Shown here in pieces: positions 17,800-25,195 of a stretch of 64,000 nt of DNA. This stretch comes from Imhoffiella fuscus (lineage in GTDB: Bacteria > Pseudomonadota > Gammaproteobacteria > Chromatiales > Chromatiaceae). A program made the translations under genes and the position numbers. Numbering within the stretch: the stretch's first letter is position 1; each line of letters starts with the position of its first letter. The DNA lies in NCBI RefSeq assembly GCF_042682685.1, contig NZ_JBHUHX010000009.1, positions 62,001 through 126,000 of the forward strand, written 5' to 3'. Below the pieces are notes generated by a model. The model was given only the letters and a program-made list of their open reading frames with translations, ran no database searches and was not told where the DNA came from.

Positions 17800-18841
17800 C
17801 TTCACGGTACTTGCCGATGAAGTCCTCACGACCACAAAGCCGAGGTTCTGTCAGCAAATGGTAGGCTCTATTTATGGCCTGCCCGATCTCTTCCCGAGTC
17901 AACTCTGCACAGAACACCGAGAAGAAATCAGATAGATCGACAACAGCAAGATCGAAGCTCAGGTGCTCGATGAAATCTATTAGTTTGGACGCGGGATATA
18001 GATCGCTATCACCCCGGACATCGGAAGCGAATATTACGTATTTTGGCAGATTGCCCCGAACCGCTTTCTTTTGAAAATCACTAAGTCGGTTCTTCCAATC
18101 ATCCCTTACCGTTACCTCGAATGCCGCTATTAGCAAGTCCTCTCTGTATTCCTCAATATCTCCAGTTGCCCCATCGAATTTGTCAGATGCATGCGGGTGA
18201 TGTGTAATAACTCGATGCCCATATCGCTTTCGATGGACTTCAATGAAGGCGGCAACCAAGAACTGCTGGATGTGACCCTCTGAGGGTACTTTCATCAGCC
18301 TTTCGCAGAGACGAAGACTTCTCGCATACGACAAATAACCCCTTGGTAAAACTGGCAGTGCTTGCGGAATCACCTTGGATTGTTCAAGTCTCCATACAAT
18401 GTGATTGACAAGCGCTTCCCTTTCTGCTGGCTGCAGGCATTCAAGGTTGCTCACGAATGATGCAAAGCGTATATCAGCCGAGAGATCAAACTGGCGCACC
18501 GCTCCCTTCCAGCCTAAATTTTCACCAAATGCCGTTATGCTGTTGTGAAGTGTGACATGCCGTTGAGTCAGCTCCCCTGCGAGTCTCTTATCACCATACT
18601 TACCTCGCGCCCCTACTGGGACGGTCTTAAAATCCCACTCTTCATCAATCAACGAATATGCTGCCAGGAAAGCACAAGCAAGTCTCACGCTTCCGCGCTG
18701 CGATTCTATATGGCTATCAAATATCGCTTTGACATTTCTAGGCGCAGGCTCTCCAAGAACCTCTCCTTCTGATAGGCGATCAAGCCTATCAAGAATAATA
18801 TCTACAGCCTTCTCTACACTTTCATTTCGTCTTCGTTTCAT
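17774..18841 (-). CDS. Putative type II restriction endonuclease
   Basis: The 355-residue protein overlaps the end of a DNA cytosine methyltransferase gene by four bases, the usual arrangement of a type II restriction pair. The region near residues 240-252 (DLLIAAFEVTVRDDWK) could supply a PD-(D/E)xK-like acidic/Lys centre. Size and partner recall the SacI family, but I cannot confirm this from sequence alone. Base composition is clearly lower in GC than the neighbouring genes, so the pair was probably acquired as a cassette. Recognition sequence is unknown. Confidence 0.7.
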   Translation of the reverse strand: MKRRRNESVEKAVDIILDRLDRLSEGEVLGEPAPRNVKAIFDSHIESQRGSVRLACAFLAAYSLIDEEWDFKTVPVGARGKYGDKRLAGELTQRHVTLHNSITAFGENLGWKGAVRQFDLSADIRFASFVSNLECLQPAEREALVNHIVWRLEQSKVIPQALPVLPRGYLSYARSLRLCERLMKVPSEGHIQQFLVAAFIEVHRKRYGHRVITHHPHASDKFDGATGDIEEYREDLLIAAFEVTVRDDWKNRLSDFQKKAVRGNLPKYVIFASDVRGDSDLYPASKLIDFIEHLSFDLAVVDLSDFFSVFCAELTREEIGQAINRAYHLLTEPRLCGREDFIGKYREVTNEWLDS

Positions 18842-19887
18842 AGCGCCAATTCCATTTGATTGAAATCCTCATTTGCAGGCACAAGACCCGAAGGAGATTG
18901 AACTCCATTGGCCTGAGAATACAAAGCCGCGCCTATGGCAAATGCCAGATCAGGTGGAACTGCGTCTCCCACTTGCTTGTACTGAGACGAGCGTTTGCCA
19001 GAGAAAGCCATCTCGCTAGGAAAGGTCTGGATTATGGCGCACTCTTCCACGCTAAGGCGACGAGCACCAGGCACTATACCTTGCCACGGCTCTCCACCAG
19101 CGCGGAGATGAGAGTGGTACTTCGGGGCAATATTTTCCGTATCTATCCAGTGAGTCTTGTATCCGCCCGATGATGCCAGGATTGTGTGGCAGGGTCCGTT
19201 GGGATCGATAGGGCGTCCACCTCCATTATAGACATGCCCAGCGTATGGACTCGGGCGTAAGTCTGGATACTTAGCGAAACGCACAGGGCAGTTCGGTGCT
19301 TCACCGATAGGATCCGGGCCAAGCCTACTAGCCGCACTTACGTGCGGTAGCGATGTGTTTTCGCCATGGGTTGGCGTAGGTAGAAGTAAGCGATGTGAGC
19401 GGGAGCCGAGTATAAATAGTCGCCTTCTCTTCTGCGGCACGCCATAATCCGCAGAGTTAATTACAGACCAGTTAATGTGATATCCACATGCAGCCAGCCT
19501 TGAAAGGACTGACTCAAAATACGGGCGAGCCTTCTTGAGTGTAAGACCAGGAACATTTTCCATGAGGAAATACGCTGGCCGAACTTCGTTGAGACATCGG
19601 ATGAACTCTGGAATCATATCCCTTTCGTCCGCATGCCCTTTGCGCAACCCACCGATTGAAAAAGGTTGGCACGGAGGTCCGCCAACGACAATGTCAACTC
19701 GGCCTCGAAATGGCGAGAAGTCAATCTTGCGAACATCTTCGTTGAAGTGGTTTGAGCTGCCATGGTGCAAGGCGTATGTATCCATAGCATCTCGGTTGAT
19801 CTCGACATTTGCCACAATATCGAAACCAGCCCTCTGGATGCCTAAAGAAAGACCGCCTGGCCCTGAGAATAGGTCGATGCCTTTCAC
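18838..19887 (-). CDS. DNA (cytosine-5-)-methyltransferase
   Basis: All main C5-methyltransferase motifs are present in the 349-residue product: motif I DLFSGPGGLSLG (residues 5-16), motif IV GGPPCQPFS with the catalytic Cys near residue 77, motif VI FLMENVPGL, motif VIII QKRRRLFILGSR, and a C-terminal motif X-like segment. It protects host or element DNA from the downstream endonuclease. Translation of the pair is coupled by overlap. Its lower GC and minus orientation, opposite to its neighbours, mark it as an insertion into the element. Confidence 0.93.
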   Translation of the reverse strand: MKGIDLFSGPGGLSLGIQRAGFDIVANVEINRDAMDTYALHHGSSNHFNEDVRKIDFSPFRGRVDIVVGGPPCQPFSIGGLRKGHADERDMIPEFIRCLNEVRPAYFLMENVPGLTLKKARPYFESVLSRLAACGYHINWSVINSADYGVPQKRRRLFILGSRSHRLLLPTPTHGENTSLPHVSAASRLGPDPIGEAPNCPVRFAKYPDLRPSPYAGHVYNGGGRPIDPNGPCHTILASSGGYKTHWIDTENIAPKYHSHLRAGGEPWQGIVPGARRLSVEECAIIQTFPSEMAFSGKRSSQYKQVGDAVPPDLAFAIGAALYSQANGVQSPSGLVPANEDFNQMELAL

Positions 19888-20300
19888 TGATATTGGTATC
19901 GCTTCTGGTCGGATAAGCCCCTGCTCTTGCTATCGGATGTGGGAGATCTTTCCGACAACGAGGCAGACAGGGCTAGTAGGGAACTTGCAGCAAAGAGGCT
20001 AGGCAAACCTAGCTTGCTTGACGTAGAGTAAAAGCCGTCCGCCGAGGTGCTGACAACACCCCGACGACAAAGCAAGGCCGCCACTAACGGCTTGCACCGG
20101 CTCGGACATGATACAGCCCCAGGGGTTGGTCTGTCCGCTCAAGGCCCAACTACGCTGATTCCTAGCCAAGTTGCGCCTGGAGTTCCCGTTCCTTCCTCCT
20201 GGGAGAGCCTCTGCCCCTGACGCTGCTGCCTCACCGACAGCGTCGGACTGCCTGTGTGAGCGGTCGATTTCTCAAATCCAACTCTTGGAGAGATCGACCC
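19888..20300. other. Gap between RM module and replication genes
   Basis: No gene is supported in these 413 bp. AAAGCCGTCCGCCGA at about 20,032 recalls the core of the 8760-9080 repeats. A 7-bp inverted repeat (GACGCTG/CAGCGTC at 20,219-20,244) lies before the next gene. Confidence 0.5.
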
Positions 20301-20597
20301 ATGAAATCCCATGAACAGCTCCTCGCCCCTGGCTCCACCGAGAAGACCGTCGCCACTGCCGACCTGAACATCCGCAGCACGATCAGTCTGGATGTTTACG
20401 CCGGAACCAGATCCTGGATGTGGAAGGTCTACCTCAACAAGGAGGAGCTGACGAGCCAGAGCGGCTACTCCACCCACGCCTTGGCCAGCCAGGCCGGATT
20501 GGCGGAATGGGACCGGATCGTCTCGGCGGTCACCGGCTCGAACATCAAGGCCATCGAAGCCAATGTCGCTGCCGCTGAGAAGGAGCCGTCCGCATGA
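20301..20597 (+). CDS. Hypothetical protein (98 aa) upstream of RecA-fold ATPase
   Basis: The start at 20,301 follows CTTGGAGAGATCGACCC, a good ribosome site. The product is rich in Ala, Ser and Thr and shows no known motif. Its stop overlaps the start of the ATPase gene by four bases (ATGA), so it is probably translationally coupled and may be an accessory to replication. Family not recognised. Confidence 0.65.
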   Translation: MKSHEQLLAPGSTEKTVATADLNIRSTISLDVYAGTRSWMWKVYLNKEELTSQSGYSTHALASQAGLAEWDRIVSAVTGSNIKAIEANVAAAEKEPSA

Positions 20598-22210
20598 ACC
20601 CAAGCCCCCTCCTTGCTGAGGGGGTGTCCAACACCTCCAGGCACACTTCCGTATCCAACGCTGTTGGAGCCTCAGCATCTAGCGCTGTTGAAGCCTCTGC
20701 GCCCAGCACAGCCGAAGCCCCCGACACTCCGCTGCCGGACTTCACCCCAGTCGCCACCATCCGCCGACCCGATGGTCAAGAGACCCAAGTCGTCCGTGAC
20801 CGCTGGGGCAGCCATCTGCTGCACTCTCCCGACAACCCCGGATGGGTCCGGGTCCATCGAGACGGAGCGGGCAACTGGATCGAGCGCGAGACCGGGATCG
20901 TCCATGCCACCGATGGCAGCGTGATCCACCCCAAAGACATCTTCGGCGCATCATCCGAGGGATTCATCGACGTGAACACCAAGGCAGCCTCGACCATCAA
21001 GCCCGACCCCGTGCGTTGGCTTTGGCCCGGATGGCTCGCGGCCGGGAAGGTCCACCTCCTGGCTGGAGCACCAGGCACAGGGAAGACCACCGTCAGCATG
21101 GCTCTGGCGGCGACGGTCTCGCTTGGAGGCAGATGGCCCGATGGAACCGAAGCCCTCCAAGGTGATGTCCTGATCTGGTCCGGGGAGGACGACATCAAGG
21201 ACACCCTGGTCCCGAGGCTCATGGCTGTGGGGGCTGATCTCAATCGCGTCCACTTCATCACGACCACCAACACCGAGGATGGCCTGAGAGCCTTCGATCC
21301 AGCCGTCGACATCGACCTCCTGGCCGACAAGATGGCCTGGATGGATCCTTGCCCTTCCTTGCTGATCGTCGATCCCATCGTGGCAGCGGTCTCTGGAGAC
21401 AGTCACCGCAACGCCGAGGTCCGGCGAGCCTTGCAGCCCTTGGTTGACCTGGCCGCTTCCCGTCACTGCGCTGTTCTGGGGATCTCCCACTTCAGCAAGG
21501 GCAGCTCGGGACGAGATCCGATTGACCGGGTGACCGGATCGCTGGCCTTCGGTGCCCTGGCGCGGGTGGTCATGGCAACCGCTCGGCTGCCGGACGACCA
21601 CCCCAGTGGAGTGAGGCGGATCCTGGCCCGAGCCAAGAGCAACATCGGCGAGGATGGTCAGGGGTTCGGATACGACCTGGAGCTGGAGGAACCGGTCGAG
21701 GGAATCGAGGCGACCCGAGTCCTCTGGGGCGAGATGCTCGAAGGCAGCGCCAGGGAACTCCTGAGCATGGCCGAGCCGGTCCCTGATGGCGAGGGTGAGA
21801 GCAACGCCGATGTCGAGTCCTTCGTTCGCGGGCTCCTGGCCGATGGTCCAGTCTCCGCCAAGCAGATGAAGGCCGATGCCGATGGAGCCGGCTACTCCTG
21901 GGATCGGGTGAAGCGAGCCGCCAGCCGGATCGGAGTGGAGCGGAGGAAGGAGGACTTCAGCAAGGGCTGGGTATGGTCGCTCTCCACGGACCATGACGGT
22001 CGATCAAGAACGGTCGCTCTGGAGGAGCTGATCCGGGATGCCCTGGCACAGGGAGAACGCACGGCCCAGGAGATGAAGGTCATGATCGAGGAAGCCGGCT
22101 ATTCCTGGGATCAAGGCAAGCGAACCGCCGCCAAGCTGGGCATCGAGCGCCAAAAGTCCGGTTACCAGGGACCGTGGACCTGGACGCTGGGAGAGGCTGC
22201 CGCCGCCTAG
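20594..22210 (+). CDS. RepA/RecA-fold ATPase (AAA_25-like) with duplicated C-terminal module
   Basis: The 538-residue product has a low-complexity N-terminus, then a RecA-like helicase core. Walker A is GAPGTGKTTVSMA (about residue 158), WSGEDD follows near residue 197, Walker B LLIVDPIVAAV is near residue 256, and GISHFSKG is near residue 296. This layout is that of RepA-type hexameric helicase loaders and ATPases of plasmids and satellites. The C-terminus holds two copies of a roughly 55-residue module (GYSWDRVKRAASRIGVERR.. and GYSWDQGKRTAAKLGIERQ..), probably winged-helix domains. Iterons follow directly. A role in replicating the excised element is likely. Confidence 0.82.
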   Translation: MNPSPLLAEGVSNTSRHTSVSNAVGASASSAVEASAPSTAEAPDTPLPDFTPVATIRRPDGQETQVVRDRWGSHLLHSPDNPGWVRVHRDGAGNWIERETGIVHATDGSVIHPKDIFGASSEGFIDVNTKAASTIKPDPVRWLWPGWLAAGKVHLLAGAPGTGKTTVSMALAATVSLGGRWPDGTEALQGDVLIWSGEDDIKDTLVPRLMAVGADLNRVHFITTTNTEDGLRAFDPAVDIDLLADKMAWMDPCPSLLIVDPIVAAVSGDSHRNAEVRRALQPLVDLAASRHCAVLGISHFSKGSSGRDPIDRVTGSLAFGALARVVMATARLPDDHPSGVRRILARAKSNIGEDGQGFGYDLELEEPVEGIEATRVLWGEMLEGSARELLSMAEPVPDGEGESNADVESFVRGLLADGPVSAKQMKADADGAGYSWDRVKRAASRIGVERRKEDFSKGWVWSLSTDHDGRSRTVALEELIRDALAQGERTAQEMKVMIEEAGYSWDQGKRTAAKLGIERQKSGYQGPWTWTLGEAAAA

Positions 22211-22225
22211 CGGTTAGCCGCCAAA

Positions 22226-22426
22226 GGGAGCGGAAGGGGGCGAAGAAGTGGACTCAAGTCTACGTGCTCCCTTCCGCGCTCTTTGCTCCCTTCTGCACTC
22301 TTTGGCTGCATTCTTCCGCATTCTTTGGCGCGACCACGGCTCAAAGGGAGCAGAAGAGTGCAAGGGAGCAGAAGGGAGCACTGGAATTTGAGTGCATCCT
22401 TCGCCTTCTTCGGTGCTCCCTTCGCG
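22226..22426. repeat. Iteron-like 12-mers GGGAGCRGAAGR in both orientations
   Basis: Forward copies lie at 22,226-22,237, 22,346-22,357 and 22,364-22,375. Reverse copies lie at 22,266-22,277, 22,285-22,296 and, with one gap, 22,415-22,426. The forward and reverse blocks can also pair into an imperfect stem. The array starts 15 bp after the ATPase gene, as expected for a replication origin. Confidence 0.7.
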
Positions 22427-22851
22427 TCGATTCATGCGCAGCCGAGGGACTGAGGCGCGTCCGCCGACTGTCCGCGCCGGTGAGAGTGAAGACCTTGGAT
22501 GTTTTGCCATAAAAATCTGAAGTGGCACATCTAGAGCGCGGCTTCTGAATTCCCCCCCGTCCCGCCCCTGCATTCCGCCATTCGCCTTCTTTCGTCCCGC
22601 CTCTGGGGTATGCCCCAGTCTCCACCGCAAGCCAGCCGCCAAGCAGACAACCAAGCCTCTCCGGTCCACCGCTCCGGCCATCCACCGAGCCCTCCAAGCC
22701 TTGCCCTACCGGTGAAGCCCCGAGGCTCTGGCACCTTAGCGCTTCCGTCTTCGATGGAGCCTGATACATCGGCACTCTGTCGCCGCTCTTTCCGTTGCCG
22801 CAGCACCAGCTCATCCGACTGCCAAGGGACGTGATGTGTCCCTTCGATGTC

Positions 22852-22980
22852 GTGTCCAGTGGGTACACCTTCTTGGACACTTCGGCCATGCCCATGGATC
22901 AGCGGGTTATCGTGTCCAACAAAGTTGATATTGCATTATCTTGACACTTGCAAAGATGAGCTTTAGGCTTTTTTGGACAC
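22852..22980. promoter_or_regulatory. res-like resolvase binding region
   Basis: GTGTCCA (22,852) and TGGACAC (22,874-22,880) form a perfect 7-bp inverted repeat 29 bp long overall. GTGTCCAA (22,912) and TTGACAC (22,941-22,947) form a second pair. A further TTGGACAC lies at 22,973-22,980. Two or three dyads just upstream of a resolvase gene match the tnpR-res layout of Tn3-family and plasmid systems. The rest of 22,427-22,851 shows no gene I can support. Confidence 0.65.
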
Positions 22981-23015
22981 TTCGAGACACGCCCACATGA
23001 GAGGAGCGCACAGCC

Positions 23016-23573
23016 ATGTCAGGACAGCAGGTCGGATATATCCGGGTCTCTTCGGTCGATCAGAACAGCGACAGACAGTTGGTCGATGTCGAGCTGGACA
23101 AGACCTTCACCGAGAAGGCATCGGGCAAGAACACCGCAGGTCGGCCAATCCTGGCTCAGTGCCTGGCATATGTGCGCGAAGGCGACACCATCCACGTCCA
23201 CAGCATCGACAGGCTGGCCCGGAACCTCGCCGAGCTGCAGTCCCTGGTGGACGATCTGGTGAGCTGTGGCGTGTCGGTCCAGTTCCACAAGGAGAACCTG
23301 ACCTTCCAGGCTGGAGCGGGTGATCCGATGCAGCGGCTGATGCTGCAAATGATGGGAGCCTTCGCCGAGTTCGAGCGGTCGATGATCCGAGAGCGCCAGC
23401 GGGAAGGGATCGCGGAAGCGAAGCGCCAGGGCAAGCAGATCGGGAGAGCCAGGAAGCTGGACGATGATCAGATTGCAGCGGTCAGGGAACGCATCGCCAA
23501 GGGTGAGAACAAGAAGGCGATTGCTGCCGATCTGGGGATCTCAAGGCAGACGCTGTACAGCGCCTTGGGCTGA
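23016..23573 (+). CDS. Resolvase/invertase family serine recombinase
   Basis: The 185-residue enzyme carries the catalytic Ser in YIRVSSVDQN (about residue 11), the Arg-bearing HSIDRLARNL, the E-helix FAEFERSMIRERQREG and a C-terminal helix-turn-helix (KAIAADLGISRQTLYSAL). It is the TnpR/Hin class that resolves dimers or inverts DNA at a res-like site, here found just upstream. It probably resolves multimers of the excised element rather than integrating it. Its 3' end overlaps, antisense, the foreign tail of the interrupted rtcB reading frame. Confidence 0.92.
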   Translation: MSGQQVGYIRVSSVDQNSDRQLVDVELDKTFTEKASGKNTAGRPILAQCLAYVREGDTIHVHSIDRLARNLAELQSLVDDLVSCGVSVQFHKENLTFQAGAGDPMQRLMLQMMGAFAEFERSMIRERQREGIAEAKRQGKQIGRARKLDDDQIAAVRERIAKGENKKAIAADLGISRQTLYSALG

Positions 23574-24783
23574 ACACCCGAGAGACACTACGACCTAGAT
23601 CAATTATTTTGGGGTCTATTGTTAATGATGTGTTCAGCGTATGCACCACCTCGACCAGATCGCTCTGGTTCGCCATGACGGCGTCGATGTCCTTATAGGC
23701 GGCGGGGATCTCGTCGATGACCCCCTTGTCCTTGCGGCACTCGACGCCCTGGGTCTGGACCTCCAGATCCTTGCGGGTGAAGCGCCGGGTCGCCTCGCCA
23801 CGACTCATACGCCGACCCGCTCCGTGCGAACAGGAACAGAATGACATGGGGTTCCCCAGTCCGCGCACGATGTAGGACTTGGCGCCCATGCTCCCCGGGA
23901 TGATGCCCAGATCGCCCTCGCGCGCCCGGATGGCACCCTTGCGGGTCAGATAGACCTCCTTGCCGAAATGCTGCTCGCGCGTCACGTAGTTGTGGTGACA
24001 GTTGATCGCCTCCGAGGTCGCCTCGAACGGCGGCAGCTGTCCGCGCAGCGCCTCGATGATGAGCCGCATCATCTGACGACGGTTCTCCATCGCATAGTCC
24101 TGGGCCCAGCCGACCGCCTCGACATAGTCGTCGAAGTGCTGGCTGCCCTCGGGCAGATAGGCCAGGTTGTGATCGGGAAGCTGGATCTTCCAGCGCTCCA
24201 TCTCGCGCTTAGCCAGCTCGATGAAATGCATCCCGATCCGATTGCCGATCCCGCGCGATCCCGAGTGGAGCATGATCCAGACCTGCTGGGACTCGTCGAG
24301 ACAGAGTTCGATGAAATGGTTTCCGCCACCCAGCGAGCCGAGCTGACTCTTCCAGCGCGCATTGACCTTGGGATGCTTGGCCAGGATCGGCTCGAGACCG
24401 GGCGCCACCCGGGCGAGCCCCTCCTCGCACCAGTGCTCCTGACCGTGTCCGTCCATCCCGACCGGCACCCTGGCCTCGATCGCCGAACGCACCCGGGCCA
24501 GCGAGTCCGGCAGCTGGTCCGCGCGCAGCGAGAGCCGCAGGGCGTTCATGCCGCAACCGATGTCGACGCCCACGGCTGCCGGGATGATGGCCCCGACTGT
24601 CGGGATCACCGAGCCGATGGTCGCGCCCATCCCCCAGTGCACGTCCGGCATCGCCGCCACGTGCGAATGGATGAAGGGCAGATGGGAGACGTTTTCGAGC
24701 TGCTTCATGGCGTTCTCGGCCACGTCGTCCGTATAGATCTTGACCGGAACCCGGCCCTTGCTGATGACTCGCTTGATAGGCAT
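23482..24783 (-). pseudogene. rtcB: RtcB RNA ligase interrupted at its 3' end
   Basis: RtcB joins RNA 2',3'-cyclic phosphate (or 3'-phosphate) to 5'-OH ends using GTP and Mn. The body is intact: GVDIGCGM with the metal Cys, GGGNHF, HSGSRGIGN, and CSHGAGR with the His that carries GMP. After VVHTL the normal eight-residue end is lost. Fifty codons of element DNA (NTSLTIDPKI onward) are read instead, to a stop at 23,482. The lost tail has the conserved Lys-Gly end that, in the Pyrococcus enzyme, lies at the guanylate pocket, so activity is doubtful. Start 24,783 (MPIKRV) fits the family. It is the last gene of a minus-strand run with slipin. Confidence 0.88.
23611..23656. other. attR (hybrid attachment site, right end of element)
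   Basis: The element half is 23,611-23,632 (GGGGTCTATT..GATGTG), the shared core is TTC at 23,633-23,635, and the host half is rtcB coding sequence from 23,636. Joined to the element half of attL it gives a near-symmetrical attP of about 46 bp centred on TT. Confidence 0.8.
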
Positions 24784-24819
24784 GGTCTTCTCCGTCGATG
24801 AAGCTGGGTTCACCGAATC

Positions 24820-24891
24820 GAACCGCAAAAGCGCAAAGGGCGCGAAGCCGGAATATCAAAGCTCTTTGCGTTCTTCGCGCCTTTGCGGTTC
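24820..24891. repeat. Palindromic repeat (GAACCGCAAA.. family), copy A
   Basis: GAACCGCAAAAGCGCAAAG at the left is matched by the inverted CGCGCCTTTGCGGTTC at the right, forming a 72-bp imperfect palindrome. A related 126-bp element lies at 27,474-27,599. Repeats of this type are scattered through many genomes and are often mistaken for coding sequence. Confidence 0.75.
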
Positions 24892-25081
24892 AAACTGTCT
24901 TATCCGTATTCCCGCGACCTCGCACTCGGTCCGATTCGACCGGATCGCGTCCGTGGAAGGCGTCGATGCCGTCCTCGATGGCCTGGCGATGGCCGGCGCG
25001 GATGCTGGAGGCGGATCGCACGTGCGGACCGCCCTTGCGCAACAGTGGCGATCGGGCCACCGGGTTTCTCCGTTTGTTCAT
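24890..25081 (-). CDS. Small basic protein (63 aa) between slipin and rtcB
   Basis: From the ATG at 25,081, preceded by AAAGGA nine bases upstream, the frame encodes a basic peptide beginning MNKRRNPVARSPLLRKGG. The first 45 residues look like a real small protein; the last 15 run into the palindromic repeat. It lies on the same strand as slipin and rtcB and between them. I do not recognise a function. Confidence 0.5.
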   Translation of the reverse strand: MNKRRNPVARSPLLRKGGPHVRSASSIRAGHRQAIEDGIDAFHGRDPVESDRVRGRGNTDKTV

Positions 25082-25195
25082 CTCGATTCGTCCTTTCATG
25101 AAGGGCCGCCGTCCATGGCGGCATTCCGTTTCATCCTGACCAGCGCGACCTATCCCGCATTCGCTGGAAGCTGACCGCTGGAGGCTGGCCGCTCA

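Larger units (their letters stand above)
7034..23635. mobile_element. 16.6-kb integrative element inserted in the 3' end of rtcB
   Basis: The boundaries are set by the split rtcB gene: the last eight rtcB codons lie left of 7033 and the body lies right of 23,635. Contents are a large serine integrase at the left edge, antirepressor modules, a helicase-like ATPase, small unknown proteins, a restriction-modification pair, a RecA-fold ATPase with following iterons, and a resolvase with res site. I see no relaxase, conjugation, capsid or tail genes. It could be a satellite, a phage-plasmid remnant or an integrated replicon. Confidence 0.85.

Noticed and set aside
22610..22834. 74-codon ORF between iterons and resolvase
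   Set aside because: Low-complexity Pro/Ser sequence with no ribosome site.
7034..23635. Complete prophage
   Set aside because: Antirepressors and an integrase suggest phage links, but no capsid, portal, terminase, tail or lysis gene is visible.
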